Source: Mesostigma viride (lineage: Eukaryota; Streptophyta; Mesostigmatophyceae; Mesostigmatales; Mesostigmataceae). Taken from it: a stretch of 64,000 bases of DNA. The notes below the pieces were generated by a model, which searched no databases, was not told where the DNA came from, and was given only the letters and a program-made list of their open reading frames with translations. Every line of letters starts with the position of its first letter. The stretch's first letter is position 1. The stretch covers positions 815,657-879,656 of the forward strand of contig RPFO01000774.1 in assembly GCA_009746045.1 (NCBI GenBank), in the 5' to 3' direction. Below are positions 46,711 through 58,359 of the stretch, in pieces. Made by a program: the position numbers and the translations under genes.

Positions 46711-48540
46711 TTGAATTGAATTGAATTGAATTGTAACATAACTCCGTTGGGAGTATATGTAGCACATAGCCCAGAGAAGGGGCATATGGCCTATCATACA
46801 TTCTAAGCTACTTCCTGCAAGGGTGGGAATGTAAACAACACTTGCTCTAGGTGCACTAGGGCACCTGCACCACCCAGAGTTTCAGGCAACACCCAGCGAA
46901 GGGGAGCCTGTCATAGGTGGGGAAGATCATCATGGCTATACAAGAGCTAGGACATGGCTTCTCTACAGAGAGCATCTCTCTGCATGGCATAGAATGGCGA
47001 AATTCTTAATGCAACATCCATGGGGGTCCCGTTATAGGCAGGGCTTGGCTAAATCCTGTAGACAACATCCATGGGGGCCATTATGGGCGCACATGCGCGT
47101 GGGCCACATGCTAGGCTAAGCCTGACTAATCTACACTACTGGTATGAATTCCCTAGTCTGGGGTGGCAGGAGGGGGCTGCCAGGGCTTGTGGTCAACGTG
47201 GATGACCGCCCCCCTCCAGTATACCGGCTTCCCCCTGCGCTGTGCCGGAGCTGAAGGTAGGCCGGCCATAGCTCGCGTCGCCGCTGTTGCTGGGCCAGGG
47301 TCAAGTCGTCGTCCAGCGTGAAGCGAGTCCTCGAGAGCTTCTTGCGGCATTTAAGGAACGACAGCTTGTCCGCCATGTACTTAAAGGTGAGGAGCACGGG
47401 TGCCGGGCCAGCCTTCCCCCGCGCGCGGGGGAGGCGGACAGCCGACATGTCCAGCTCACCAGTGAGTAGCATGGGGGCAAGAATGTCGCGCTTAAATGCC
47501 TCAAGAAGGGTCGTGGAGGTCTCACCTGCCGGCTGGTCGAAGTGCTTGACGATGACATTGTGGCTGCGCCGGGCGATGTCGGTTTCCTCGCGAAGGTCGA
47601 GGGCTTGTTGCTTGAGTTGTGCCGAGATGGTGGAGGTGGTGGAGGTGGTGTGCTGCTTAAGCAAGTCCGCCCAGGTGGAGGGAGCATCGCCGGCCGGGCC
47701 AGCAGACGCCGGCTGGGCGGCGATGTCCTTCACCGCCTGGGCGGTGAGGCCGGCGGTGTCATGCAAGCTCTCAAGGGCGTTGGCGGTGGCTTGAAGGCGT
47801 TGGTCGAGGTCGAGGAGCTGGGCTTTGATGTCGGCAGTGGAGGCGGAAATGGCAGTGGAGGTGGAGGCGGCAGCGGCGGAAATGTGAGGAAGTTCAGCAG
47901 CCAGCGTGCCACCCATTGCTGCGACGTCAGCAGCAAGGGGGGTCACGTGCTGCTGAAAGGCTTCCGTGAGGATGGAACGGAGGGTGGGGGCGGAGATGGA
48001 TGGAGCCCAGATCTCGTCGTCAGAGCGCTCGAGAAGGGAGTTGAGGATGGTGTGCTGGAGCTGGGGGCGGGGGCAGCCAAGCAGGGCGCCGTGGGTTTGC
48101 CAGCGGCAGCCGTTGCTGCCGATGAGGCGACCTTGGTCGTAAAGATGGAGGCACAGGTCGTAAAGCGAGGCGTAGTCCCCGTAGAAGATGCAGTCCATAG
48201 CATCGTAAGGAGACAGGTTGTTCCAGTCGTGATCATCGACCTTGAAAGGGTGGGGCCGAAAGCGCGGTTCCGAGGGGCGGGACCATCCTGTTTTGTCAGC
48301 TGGGCGGGTGCGTTTCGGGTCAGGCGATGCCGATGGCGAGGCATTAAGCCCGGGAGGTTGCTGGGTGGCCACCAGTGCACGACTAGTGTCACCGCTGTCT
48401 ACCGGACCTGATGGCGAAGCTGCAGCCGCAGCTGCCGCATTTTCATGGGCGAGCGCATCCGCCAAACTGCGTTGCGTCAAAGGACGTTTGCTCGTCATAT
48501 ATTGCGTGTTAGATTCGGAAAATTATATCAGCAATGACGT
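46711..48540 (-). mobile_element. Full-length ORF1-only element (family A)
   Basis: Flanked by GGCGCATGACA at 46700-46710 and 48541-48551, an 11-bp target duplication inside RT-LINE copy d. In sense orientation it has a short leader of about 40 bp (GCTGATATAATTTTCCGAA), one ORF, a UTR of about 370-410 bp, and the 3' end TATGTAGCACATA complement, CTCCCAACGGAG, ATGTTAC, then (AATTC)n. It has no reverse transcriptase, yet its 5' leader matches that of the copy at 63561, so 1.83 kb appears to be the full unit. Confidence 0.82.
47131..48498 (-). CDS. LINE ORF1-like protein (family A)
   Basis: 455 aa from the ATG at 48498. The N-terminus is Ala/Pro-rich and low complexity. A conserved WNNLSPYDAMDCIFYGDYAS block follows, then a long helical, probably coiled-coil region (residues about 180-300), then VIVKHFDQPAGETS, RLPRARGKAGPAPVLLTF and [20 protein letters not shown]. 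The last part matches the RNA-binding plus C-terminal domain order of L1-type ORF1 RNA chaperones. Near 47240 the frame shifts: other copies continue PVYWKGAAIYVGHKPW, which is found here in another frame (47153-47350). So the C-terminus is altered and the copy is probably recently inactivated. Confidence 0.75.
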   Translation of the reverse strand: MTSKRPLTQRSLADALAHENAAAAAAASPSGPVDSGDTSRALVATQQPPGLNASPSASPDPKRTRPADKTGWSRPSEPRFRPHPFKVDDHDWNNLSPYDAMDCIFYGDYASLYDLCLHLYDQGRLIGSNGCRWQTHGALLGCPRPQLQHTILNSLLERSDDEIWAPSISAPTLRSILTEAFQQHVTPLAADVAAMGGTLAAELPHISAAAASTSTAISASTADIKAQLLDLDQRLQATANALESLHDTAGLTAQAVKDIAAQPASAGPAGDAPSTWADLLKQHTTSTTSTISAQLKQQALDLREETDIARRSHNVIVKHFDQPAGETSTTLLEAFKRDILAPMLLTGELDMSAVRLPRARGKAGPAPVLLTFKYMADKLSFLKCRKKLSRTRFTLDDDLTLAQQQRRRELWPAYLQLRHSAGGSRYTGGGRSSTLTTSPGSPLLPPQTREFIPVV

Positions 48541-48800
48541 GGCGCATGACATGATCCACGACAATAATGAATTAACAGATATGGGGACAGGACACAACCT
48601 TGCCATATGTACACCGTGGTGAAGGGGGAATGGTGGGTACGTGGTGCCTTCCGCAGTCCGCACTACTGCCTGTGAGCCCTCATACAGTCGACGAGTGGCA
48701 GCAATAAACGCGGCCGTCATCATGGCCGAGCGTACAGTCGTTTTGGACACCCGTCCGGATGACGCGGAGTTGCTAGATCTGCGACTGCAGACCTGCATGG
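48541..48800 (-). pseudogene. RT-LINE copy d, 5' part
   Basis: The minus strand reads AAFIAATRRLYEGSQAVVRT then PPFPLHHGV, with a frameshift before CVLSP. It ends near 48720 (5' truncation). Confidence 0.75.
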
Positions 48801-48867
48801 GCGAGTGAGTCGCGCCATTTGCCTTCGCGGGTTAAGAATCTGCGTAGAAAAGGACCTCATCGGGTAT

Positions 48868-49340
48868 TAATTAATCGTGCTCCCGTTGCCGGAGTCATGG
48901 AGCATTAACCCCGATGGATGGATGGATGGATGGATGGATGGATGGATGGATGGATGGATGGATGGATGGATGGATGGATGGATGGATGGATGGATGGATG
49001 GATGGATGGATGGATGGATGGATGGATGGATGGATGGATGGATGGATGGATGGATGGATGGATGGATGGATGGATGGGTGGATGGATGGATGGATGGACG
49101 GACGGACGGACGGACGGACGGACGGACGGACGGACGGACGGACGGACGGACGGACGGACGGACGGACGGACGGACGGACGGACGGACGGACGGACGGACG
49201 GACGGACGGACGGACGGACGGACGGACGGACGGACGGACGGACGGACGGACGGACGGACGGACGGACGGACGGACGGACGGACGGACGGACGGACGGACG
49301 GACGGACGGAGGGATGGATGGAGGGATGGATTAATTAATT
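48868..49340. repeat. (GATG)n then (GACG)n array
   Basis: Starts in a family B 3' end (CGTGCTCCCGTTGCCGGAG), then CGATGGATGG. (GATG)n runs 48913-49095 and (GACG)n 49096-49309, ending in (AATT)n. It looks like an expanded retroelement tail. Confidence 0.93.
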
Positions 49341-50010
49341 AATTAAAATCATAGCTCCGTGGGGAGCATATGTAACACATAGCCCTGAGAAAGGGGCATC
49401 TATGGGTTTGTAATACAATCAGGGCGACAACCTGCAGGTGTAGGATGTACAACTATCACCTGCTCTGGGTGCACTAGGTGCACCTGCACCTCCATGATGG
49501 TTCATGCCTCCTAAACAAGCACAGGCACCCAGGGGGGGCTTGAGGAGAGGGCCTAGAAGGCCTGCATGACATATGGGGTGGAAGGTATGTGGCTAGGCTA
49601 TAGCTAGGGTACACATGGCCTCTCAGCAGGGAGTAACTCCCTGCATGGGCAAAGCATGACTCGACATTGCTACGGCTATTGCAAGGGCGGGTGTGGGCCC
49701 ATCACGTAGGCATACATGGCCACGTCACTAAGCTTTCTAGTCTACACTACTGCTATATATTCCCTAGGCTGGGGTGGCTGGGGTGGCTGGGGTTGCAGGG
49801 GTCGCCTGCCAGGTCTTGTGGGCGACGTAGATGTCCGCCCCCTTCCAGTAGACCGGCTTCTGCCCCGCCGTCTGCCGAAGCTGGAGGTAGGTCGGCCATA
49901 ACTCCCGTCGCCGTTGTTGCTGCGTCAAGGTCAAGTCGTCGTCCAGCGTGTAGGCGGTCCCCCCAAGCCGCTTGCGACACTTGAGGAACTCCATCTTATC
50001 CGCCAGGGAG
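49341..50010 (-). mobile_element. Family A ORF1 fragment with 3' UTR
   Basis: The minus strand, from about 50000 to 49753, reads [46 protein letters not shown], then a stop; the UTR and 3' end run to about 49341. The ORF is cut at 50010 by the next array. Confidence 0.75.
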
Positions 50011-50408
50011 GGATGGATGGATGGATGGATGGATGGATGGATGGATGGATGGATGGATGGATGGATGGATGGATGGATGGATGGATGGATGGATGGATGG
50101 ATGGATGGATGGATGGATGGATGGATGGATGGATGGGTGGGTGGGTGGGTGGGTGGGTGGGTGGGTGGGTGGGTGGGTGGGTGGGTGGGTGGGTGGGTGG
50201 GTGGGTGGGTGGGTGGGTGGGTGGGTGGGTGGGTGGGTGGGTGGGTGGGTGGGTGGGTGGGTGGGTGGGTGGGTGGGTGGGTGGGTGGGTGGGTGGGTGG
50301 GTGGGTGGGTGGGTGGGTGGGTGGGTGGGTGGGTGGGTGGGTGGGTGGGTGGGTGGGTGGGTGGGTGGATGGATGGATGGATGGATGGATGGATGGATGG
50401 ATGGATGG
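50011..50408. repeat. Sandwich array (GATG)n-(GGTG)n-(GATG)n
   Basis: GATG to about 50133, GGTG to about 50366, GATG to 50408. A pure GGTG block sits inside a GATG array. Confidence 0.95.
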
Positions 50409-51048
50409 GTACACCCTATCCTACCGGTCTAATCTATCAAGGAGACAACACAACTCAAGGTCTATAGCGATATCTACAAAACAAGCCAACTCTAAATCTA
50501 GCTATGGTGCCCTCTACCCTAGGGGTCTTGTCTAGCAAGCTCCCCGCGTTGCAAACACGCGGGCGCTTCCCCACGGGAGGGGGGTCGTTGTCCTGTATGA
50601 CCTGGGCCAATTTGGCCTCATCGGGTATATACTCCGTGGCATATGCCTTCAGTGCATGGTCACGCACTTACTTATCAATGAATGGGAATGAAAGGTACCC
50701 ACTTGAAAACGTAGCTAGCTTGTACCCCGGCCAGTATCAAGGAGACAACCAGCGCAGGCCAGAAATCGGGAGAATCCGGACCATGGTAGCTCGAGCCTGC
50801 CGTTATCAAAGAGACAACCAGCCTGCCGTTATCTTGTCCGCATGTTCGAGTCGTTCAGGATGATGAATATGAATGGTGATGGAAATGTGTAGCCTTGTGC
50901 ATTGAAATTATGGCTGGCTTGCGTGTAGAGCGACTAGATGACCTAGTCGGTGGGGCCGGAAACAGCTTGCTTGATCCCGGCCAGTATATATCAAGGAGAC
51001 AACCAGCCAGTATATATAGCTATCGCGCCGGAACAGAGCTAGGGCGCA
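50409..51048. mobile_element. GATG-tailed element fragment and dispersed repeats
   Basis: The minus strand from 50667 reads a coding scrap (DEAKLAQVIQDNDPPPVGKR then PRVCN) similar to 62480-62580 in the plus strand. 50735-50985 repeats the GGAGACAACCAGC family. No intact gene. Confidence 0.6.
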
Positions 51049-51374
51049 TGAGTGAGTGAGTGAGTGAGTGAGTGAGTGAGTGAGTGAGTGAGTGAGTGAG
51101 TGAGTGAGTGAGTGAGTGAGTGAGTGAGTGAGTGAGTGGGTGGGTGGGTGGGTGGGTGGGTGGGTGGGTGGGTGGGTGGGTGGGTGGGTGGGTGGGTGGG
51201 TGGGTGGGTGGGTGGGTGGGTGGGTGGGTGGGTGGGTGGGTGGGTGGGTGGGTGGGTGGGTGGGTGGGTGGGTGGGTGGGTGGGTGGGTGGGTGGGTGGG
51301 TGGGTGGGTGGGTGGGTGGGTGAGTGAGTGAGTGAGTGAGCGAGTGAGTGAGTGAGTGAGTGAGTGAGTGAGCG
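51049..51374. repeat. Sandwich array (GAGT)n-(GGTG)n-(GAGT)n
   Basis: GAGT to about 51137, GGTG to about 51320, GAGT to 51374 with two GAGC variants. Same architecture as 50011-50408 with a different outer unit. Confidence 0.95.
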
Positions 51375-51947
51375 AGCCAGCACGTGAGTGGATGAATGAA
51401 AGAGCATGCGCGACAAAGAAGTTTGGCAAATTTTCTAATAAATACAAAGACGAGTGTTCAGTTGCCCCGACAAAGACACATGTCTATATCATCCTGTCAT
51501 CAGGTTATGAAATCCTTTCTATAAGTGCCAGTGTGAGATTTGTACCATGCCCATACTGTACCTCTTTCTAAGGGGAAAGCATGGCTGGTAAAGTGACCAG
51601 CCTGCTTGGCCAGCTCACATCAATCCAACTAAAGTCTAACTACAGCCACTGTGTTGCATGCTCAGCCTCAGGGGGGCATGGCCATTAGGGCGTGACAGTA
51701 GCTCGTGCGACATAAGCTAGATGTCCCCACACTTATCGAAGACCAACATTGTTTGCTACAGGCATGTCCACAGCCCCCCCAAATGGAAACGAGGTCGCCC
51801 CATTTTGCTTACCATACCATGCCCTTTCCCATCTGAGACCACTGATGAACAGGCTATCAATGAGACAACCAGGCTATGCTTACGCACGCCCGCGCCGCAG
51901 GAAAGCATGCAGGCCACGTGCACAGTCGCTAAACTCTACGCGGTGGC
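51375..51947. other. Region downstream of RSP3
   Basis: No gene recognised; it probably includes the RSP3 3' UTR (minus strand). No clear TGTAA signal was found on the minus strand here. Confidence 0.4.
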
Positions 51948-54900
51948 TCAGCTGGCCGGCGGGGACGTGGGCGCGGGCTCCTCCTCAGGGTCCTTTCGCC
52001 GGAAGTAGGCCATGTCGCCCAGCTGGTCCATGCCCAGCGCCTGTACGATCTGCTCGTTGGTGAGCATCTCCTTCTCCAGCAGCTTGGCCAGCAACATCGG
52101 GTGCAACACGTCCGGGTTCTCCAAGTTGGGCACTTTGTCTTTCGCGCCATCGTCGGGGATCTCGATCGGCTCTTCCGGCGGCTCCTCAAACTCCTCCTCG
52201 TGATCCTCCGCCTCCCACTGCGCGCGTTTCTCCGCGATCTCCTCCTCCCGCGCCGCCTTGATCTCGTCGATCTTGGCCTGGCGCGCTGCCTCGATCTCAT
52301 CCAGCTGCGCCTGCACCTCGCCCTGCAGCTCCTCGGTGGCTTCCGCCATCTGCTCCGATGACACCGTGCCTTGCTCCGTGAGGATGCGGATGAGGAAGTT
52401 GGCGCGCTCTTTGGTCGCCTGCTCCCGCGCCGCATCCACCGCCGCCTTTCTGCGGGCCCACACGTGCAACGCGAGCAGGGAAATGCCGAGTATGACCATC
52501 GAGCGGTCAGAGCGTGAGGAAAAGCATACTTCCTTGGAACCAGTAGCAAGGCAGCATGTGATTTGTGACGGCACACTATCTTGTGCGAAGGAGTACGGAC
52601 AGAATATTAATGTATAGAGAAATATCTTTGTTTCGAGGACAAGGCAGGCAACGGGGGCGTGGGAAAGAAACCCACAGAGGCAACATGCTGGCTACTGGCA
52701 TGCCTGCTGCACTACTTGCTACGGTCCTTGCTGGTCTGCTTGCGGGCCACTTGCTTGTCCTCTACTCTCCTTGCAACTCCACTTGCTATTCTCTGGCTAC
52801 TCCACATCCTGCTCTTCCTGCTACTCACTTGGCCGCCGCCACCTCCTTGCGCTTGAGCGCTTCAGCCGCCTCCTTTTGCCGGCGCGCCTCCGCCTCCTCG
52901 CGCTGCTTCTTGGCCAGGGCCAGCGCACGCGCCACCTGTCGCGCAACCAACGGGGAGCAGCAGGCAAACGCATGACCCACCAGCAACGAGATGTCAGCTA
53001 CCACGTCAATAGCACGTCATCATTGACGCCAGCGTTCTCAGAGATCAATGGAGGAAGCTGTGACCCATCACCCACTATCGGATAATGATGCTTCTTAGAG
53101 CCGATAGCCCCACTGGTAGACATCCAGCACCCAGTCACGTCACAACCATGAGGCTGTTGCCGGGTGATCGCCAGCACAGGATAGGCATCTGCATACCATA
53201 GCCTGGACTAGCTAGTCATCAGCTGGCCTGGGAGCAAATGGCCAAGGCCATACTGCAAAACCAACCTGGCACGCTGCGTTCCTTAGCTAGCGTGTCCCCT
53301 ATGCACACGAGCAGCAGCAAACTGCCGTGGTGTGCCACATCCACCCATGACCGCACATTGCGGGCAGATGAGGGGATGCGCCACGTCCCCGGGGCTTCAC
53401 AGTCATGCCAAAGCAGGCGTAGCTGGCCGCATGCATGCCCACTTCATGAAAAAACGAGGTTATGGGCACAAGCACTCACAATCTGCTTCGCGGCGTCCCT
53501 GGCCACCTCCTCCTTCTTCAGCTGCTCCGCAGCCGCCTCCTTGACCCATGGCATGAACTGTTCTAAGACCTGCAGGGACCAGGCGGGTGCACATTGCCAT
53601 GGTGTGAAAGGGAACCGTTGGAATGCAGAAGGCAGAGGGATGGGTGAACAGATAGACACGCCGGGGGAAACGCCAAGCTTCCCACGCCTCCTAATGGTAG
53701 CTTAGGCAGGAATCATGCCATGCTTTACTGCTCGCTGCCTGCATGTGGCTAGTGCAAGGGAAACTGACCAAGACCATGCATACAGGATTGTCTTTGGCAA
53801 CCAGCTAAAATACTGCAAGACGCCAGCCCTGGAAGCAACCGTGCTTTGGACGAGAAGCGGAGTGAGCATGCAGCCTCACAAGCCAATCCAGAGCCACCGA
53901 AGCACTAGCCATCACACCCACCAAGGGCTGCCTCCTGTCCTCCGAAATACCTCTCCATTCCTGCATTTCCCTGTACTGGCTGACAGCAACACAGCAGCTG
54001 CACCCCTCGCATGGTTAGTTTTATTAAATAATGATGAGGCGCGGCGTCCACCACCTGCAAACGATAAATAAAACAAAAGATTCTTAAATAATTAATTCCT
54101 GATTGTACTCCCCTGTCGTTTTTTATAGCTACCAAACAAACAATGAAAGTGTAAATATATATTATTTGACTGCCAAAAGCGCTTCTTTTGCAGTAAAAAA
54201 AAAGAAGGAAATATGAAATCTGTGGCTGAAAATATGCTTTTACTAGCCGTAAGAGCAGTGCATCCTAGTGCAGCCGGCTGGGTTATACAAAACAAACCAA
54301 GAATTACTGAATGTCACAGCCAGTTCAACGGTTGTTCGGTAACCAACCAAACAAACTAATAATTAATTAATTGGACGGGCACAGTAGCACTTGCAACCAA
54401 TAAAACGCTATTGTCTAATTCCAAATGGCCTTTCGGCTGTACCGAATTAAAATTAACAATGCGAGGGGTGTATGTGTGGCAGCACGTGAGGACACCGCAT
54501 GCATGCACATCCCCTCGTGTGCCCAGGATCCTGTGTGTGCGACCTCGAGGGATGGTAAGCCCTCCACCTACCTCGCGCTCCACGGGGTCGTAGAAGTGGC
54601 CCTGCTCGTACAGCCGGTCAAACACACTGCCGATGAGGCCCGTGAGGAAACCCCGCGAGAAGTTTTGCGCGGCCACCTGCGTTAAGCAAAGGGGAGGACA
54701 GGTTTTGTGTAGGGGTTGGACCATAGGGTTCGTGGTAGTGTGGGGAAAATATGTGAGCTATTGACGCTTGGCAGACAAGGGCGGAGCCCCGCCAGGCATA
54801 CAGACCTGTGAATCCGTCTACCCCCCTTCCCCCCTTCCCCCTTCCCCCTTCCCCCCTTCCCCCTTCCCCCTTCCCCCCTTCCCCCTTCCCCCTTCCCCCT

Positions 54901-57317
54901 TCCCCCCTTCCCCCTTCCCCCCTTCCCCCCTTCCCCCTTCCCCCCTTCCCCCTTCCCCCTTCCCCCCTTCCCCCTTCCCCCCTTCCCCCTTCCCCCCTTC
55001 CCCCTTCCCCCCTTCCCCCGTCCCCATCCCCCCCCGTCCCCCCGTCCCCCGTCCCCCCTTCCCCCTTCCCCCTTCCCCCTTCCCCCCTTCCCCCTTCCCC
55101 CCTTCCCCCTCCCCCCGTCCCCCGTCCCCCGTCCCCCCCGTCCCCCCCCCCCGTCCCCCGTCCCCCGTCCCCCCGTCCCCCGTCCCCCGTCCCCCCGTCC
55201 CCCATTGGCCACCCCCTGTTCCCCCTTTCACCCTTTTATCCCTTCCCCCCTCCCGTCGATCTCACCTTGTGCTTGACCTCTCGCTCGCGTTGCACGCGCT
55301 TCTTCTCCTGCGCCAGCCTCCGCTCCTTCTCCTCCAGCTTGCGCTTCTCGGCCGCCTCCATGCGTTGCGTGGCCACCAGCTCCGCGTTGCGCACCTGCTC
55401 AAAGTGCTCCTGGTGCGCGCGCATGGCCGCCAGCTCCTCCTCCTCCATCACCTCCATCAGGCCCTGCTCCAGCGTCTTGCCGACCAGCACCTCTAGGATC
55501 GGCTCCACCTCAAAGTCAAAGTCAAACAGGTCGCCCTCCGCGATCTGGGGAAGATGAGGCGAGACACAGGGAGCATGTGGTTCATGAGAACATGCGACCC
55601 ATGACATGTGAGACTCCTAGAGAAACGAGGGTGGAAGGAAGCGGAGGGTGAGTTGGGGGGTGGGGGCATCGTCAGGGGATGGTCGTCTGGGACATCATTT
55701 CGGGATGGGTGAAGGACGGAGTACAAAGAACGACGGTTGCTGGTGGACCACTGACACACTACAGATGTAGTATGTCTGGTCACGATGCACAACAAGAGCA
55801 ATGACAACTTGCTCTAAGGCATCCGTGACATATAAGAGGACAGCCTCAATGTTAGAAGCTCATACAGAATCTTATCTCTCCATGAAGCATCTACGCATGC
55901 CAATAAGCACCAGATTTCCAAACGGGGGCTCGCCACAAGTTGGGCAGGTTTGCGAAATAGATCATGTATATGCCTGGTAAATAGGGAGACAGCATGTGCC
56001 TGTGAGTAGCCCGACCATTGAGTAGGCCTCCCCTGCCCCCCCCCCCCCCCCCCTCCCCCGCCCTCACCCTAGGCAGCCAGGTGCACCCCCACACCACCGC
56101 GCTGTGCAAGATACATGCATGAGTGCACGGAGCGCCTGCATCCCCTATGTGCCCACCTGCGTTTCTGCATCCACGCCAGTCTTGGTGGGGATGAAGAGCG
56201 GGGTTGGTGGACGGTCCATGAACGCATCGGTTTGGGTGTCCACCGTCGCTTCGGGGACTTTGTCACTCAGCTCCTCCAGGAATTGGTCCGTCTGCGGTGC
56301 ATTTTGCACGCATGGAGTGAATTCATACAAGTCAGCAGCAGAACAAACTAGACATTATATGGTTTTGTGTGGGCATGGGCGGTCCTTGCAGGAAATTTGG
56401 AAGTCAGAGAAAGCATGCCAATGCGCATGCAGAGAGAGCTGCACGGAGCCACCAAAAGCCAGAAAGTGTGTACCGCGTCATTACATGCAGCATGAACACT
56501 GTCCTGTGGCCGTCATGCAGCGGCCCAAGCGACTTGCAGCATTTATGGCAGAAGTTCTTAATACCGCCATTCTACCACTGTGAACCACATCAATGCTTGT
56601 GAAACGAGCGGAAGTCCCTGGTAGTGAAGCATGCCCCTATGGCTAGGATTATAACAATTTGCAAGAAAATACATTGATAGCTTGATGGTGGTCACACAAA
56701 GCAATGCGGCCAGCAATATAATTTACCTGGACGTCCATATGCCTACGACCCTCCACAGGCTCAGGCGAGCCCGGGGCGCGCAACGTCTGCTTCTCGCGGC
56801 GTCTTGTGCTGCGCATCGTGCCGGTGGGGGACCTTTGAGCAGGTTCCTCTACCTGTTGGGAAGGTGGAAGAATCTGGTTAGACGCCGAACATGAAGACAA
56901 TGAACGCCGGGGGATCAGCAAGTGATTGACCGTCAGCATTCCCATGGCAGGCCTCACGCGGACGGGAAAGGAGTAAAGTGATGTGTCGCAAGAATAGGCG
57001 GACAACGATCCAAGCACTCAGAGGGGCCATGGAATCAATTCGGAATTTCAATAATCATGAGGGGAAATTGTAGGCGATCATAGCTAGCTCAGCACGGGTA
57101 AAATGCCACGGAGCCTAGTTACCTGGGAGGCGTACGTGCTCCCCCGCACCACGCGCCGGTCGAACATGATGTTCGCCTGTGTCATTGGTGAGACAGCCGT
57201 GTCCTGAGTAGCAGGCTCTCGGTATTTTTTACGGGTCGCCACCGGCCGTGGCGCGGTGGCGAACGTGTACGACGACTCATCGCCACCAGGACCCCGGGGA
57301 GCATTAATGCTCACCAT
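51948..57317 (-). CDS. RSP3: Radial spoke protein 3
   Basis: Predicted exons (minus) are 57317-57123, 56852-56727, 56291-56157, 55544-55266, 54676-54572, 53569-53480, 52935-52829 and 52449-51948. All are GT-AG with consistent phase, giving 512 aa; Chlamydomonas RSP3 is 516. RSP3 is the dimeric stalk scaffold of the axonemal radial spoke and an A-kinase anchoring protein. Diagnostic blocks in order: [15 protein letters not shown] (exon 1); [17 protein letters not shown] (exon 3); [20 protein letters not shown] then [17 protein letters not shown] (exon 4); [18 protein letters not shown] and FYDPVERE (exon 5); [12 protein letters not shown] (exon 6). Exons 7-8 are a long charged helix ending in an acidic tail. 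A TGA overlaps the exon 7 donor (AAGTGAGT); splicing at AA|GTGAGT restores the frame. It is divergent from SULP2, about 1 kb apart. Confidence 0.93.
54823..55205. repeat. C-rich heptamer array in an RSP3 intron
   Basis: Imperfect CCCCCTT units, changing to CCCCCGT toward the right. RSP3 is on the minus strand, so its intron RNA would be G-rich (GGGGGAA), with quadruplex potential. Confidence 0.93.
56037..56053. repeat. C homopolymer run in an RSP3 intron
   Basis: About 16 C in a row, then CTCCCCC. Exact length uncertain. Confidence 0.7.
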
Positions 57318-58359
57318 TATTGCTGTTTGCCGGGCGAGAATGCCCGGTTCTACGACAATTGAATGGTTTTCTTAACTGAATTAATACCACAGCCAAAATT
57401 TACAGAAGACTTCTATAAAATTGCGCTAACCATAGCATTCATTGTTAGATCATCGTTCCGCTCGCTCGGAATCCATGCCCTTATGACCTGACTGCGAATC
57501 ATCATCAACAAGAAGCAATTTTTTGGCACCCTATTTTTGGCGGAACGGACACGCCTCCAGGACCGAGCCCGAGCTCCGTACCTGGGACCGCCCTGCAAGT
57601 GCATACTGTAGCCTGTCTGCTGTCTGGTTACTCTGTTCTGGTGTGGCCGGCACGGCAAGGCGCGGCGCCGTTGCAAATTTTTGGAAGCATGTACTACTGC
57701 TAGGTGTAAGTCTGCTGCATGCCACGTGTATCTTGTAAGAAGCAGGCATGGCCGTTTTGCCACGCTCGACATCCAATCCCCTCATGAAAGGTTATTTGCA
57801 TATCAAGTAACGTGCGTGTTTGCAACTTGCCCGTTGAAACTCTACGGCGGAGCCAATTTTCGGAAGAACCTCACCCTTATGCTTGCAAATTCGGGACAAA
57901 TTCGGTGGATGGATGGATGGATGGATGTATGTATGGATGGATTGACGGATTTTCATCCCCTATTCCTATGTTTTCTCACGTGTACGGCCTTATAAGCTTC
58001 GCCAATTCTGGCGAACCTAACGGTTCTTCCGAAAATTGGCTCCGCCTGATCAATGGCGCCACAGTAATGCAAAATTACCAGGTGACCGCAATTGCGTGGT
58101 GAGTGGGAACGTGCGCGGGCGGTAGCACAACGGCAATTCTGGATATTGTTACCCGCCCAGGCTAGAAAAGGCGGGTTGTTCCCAAGGCAAATACTTCGCA
58201 TTGTAATTTGTTGAGGTAGGACGTATGACCTACTTCGTTGAGGACAGACTGAGGGGGATTTTACCCTAGCGTATTTCCCTCTATATCGTACGTTTCATGA
58301 GCCCATGCGCAATTAAGGTCACTGGGCATTTCGGCCACTGTCAACATATTTAAGCCATT
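57318..58359. other. Divergent intergenic region RSP3 / SULP2
   Basis: Probably holds both promoters. A 25-bp inverted repeat is at 57846-57870 and 58022-58046. A short GGATGGATGG run is at about 57907-57945. No gene recognised. Confidence 0.5.
57846..58046. mobile_element. Possible MITE with 25-bp inverted ends
   Basis: 57846-57870 (GGCGGAGCCAATTTTCGG and on) is the perfect reverse complement of 58022-58046. The 201-bp unit has no coding capacity. Flanks show no clear target duplication (TCTAC versus TGATC), so it may be a regulatory or structural inverted repeat. Confidence 0.4.

Noticed and set aside
47542-48411. 289-aa Gly-rich plus-strand ORF
   Set aside because: Antisense shadow of the family A ORF1.
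48877-51447. [12 protein letters not shown] and SLTH repeat proteins
   Set aside because: Translations of tetranucleotide arrays, three equivalent frames each.
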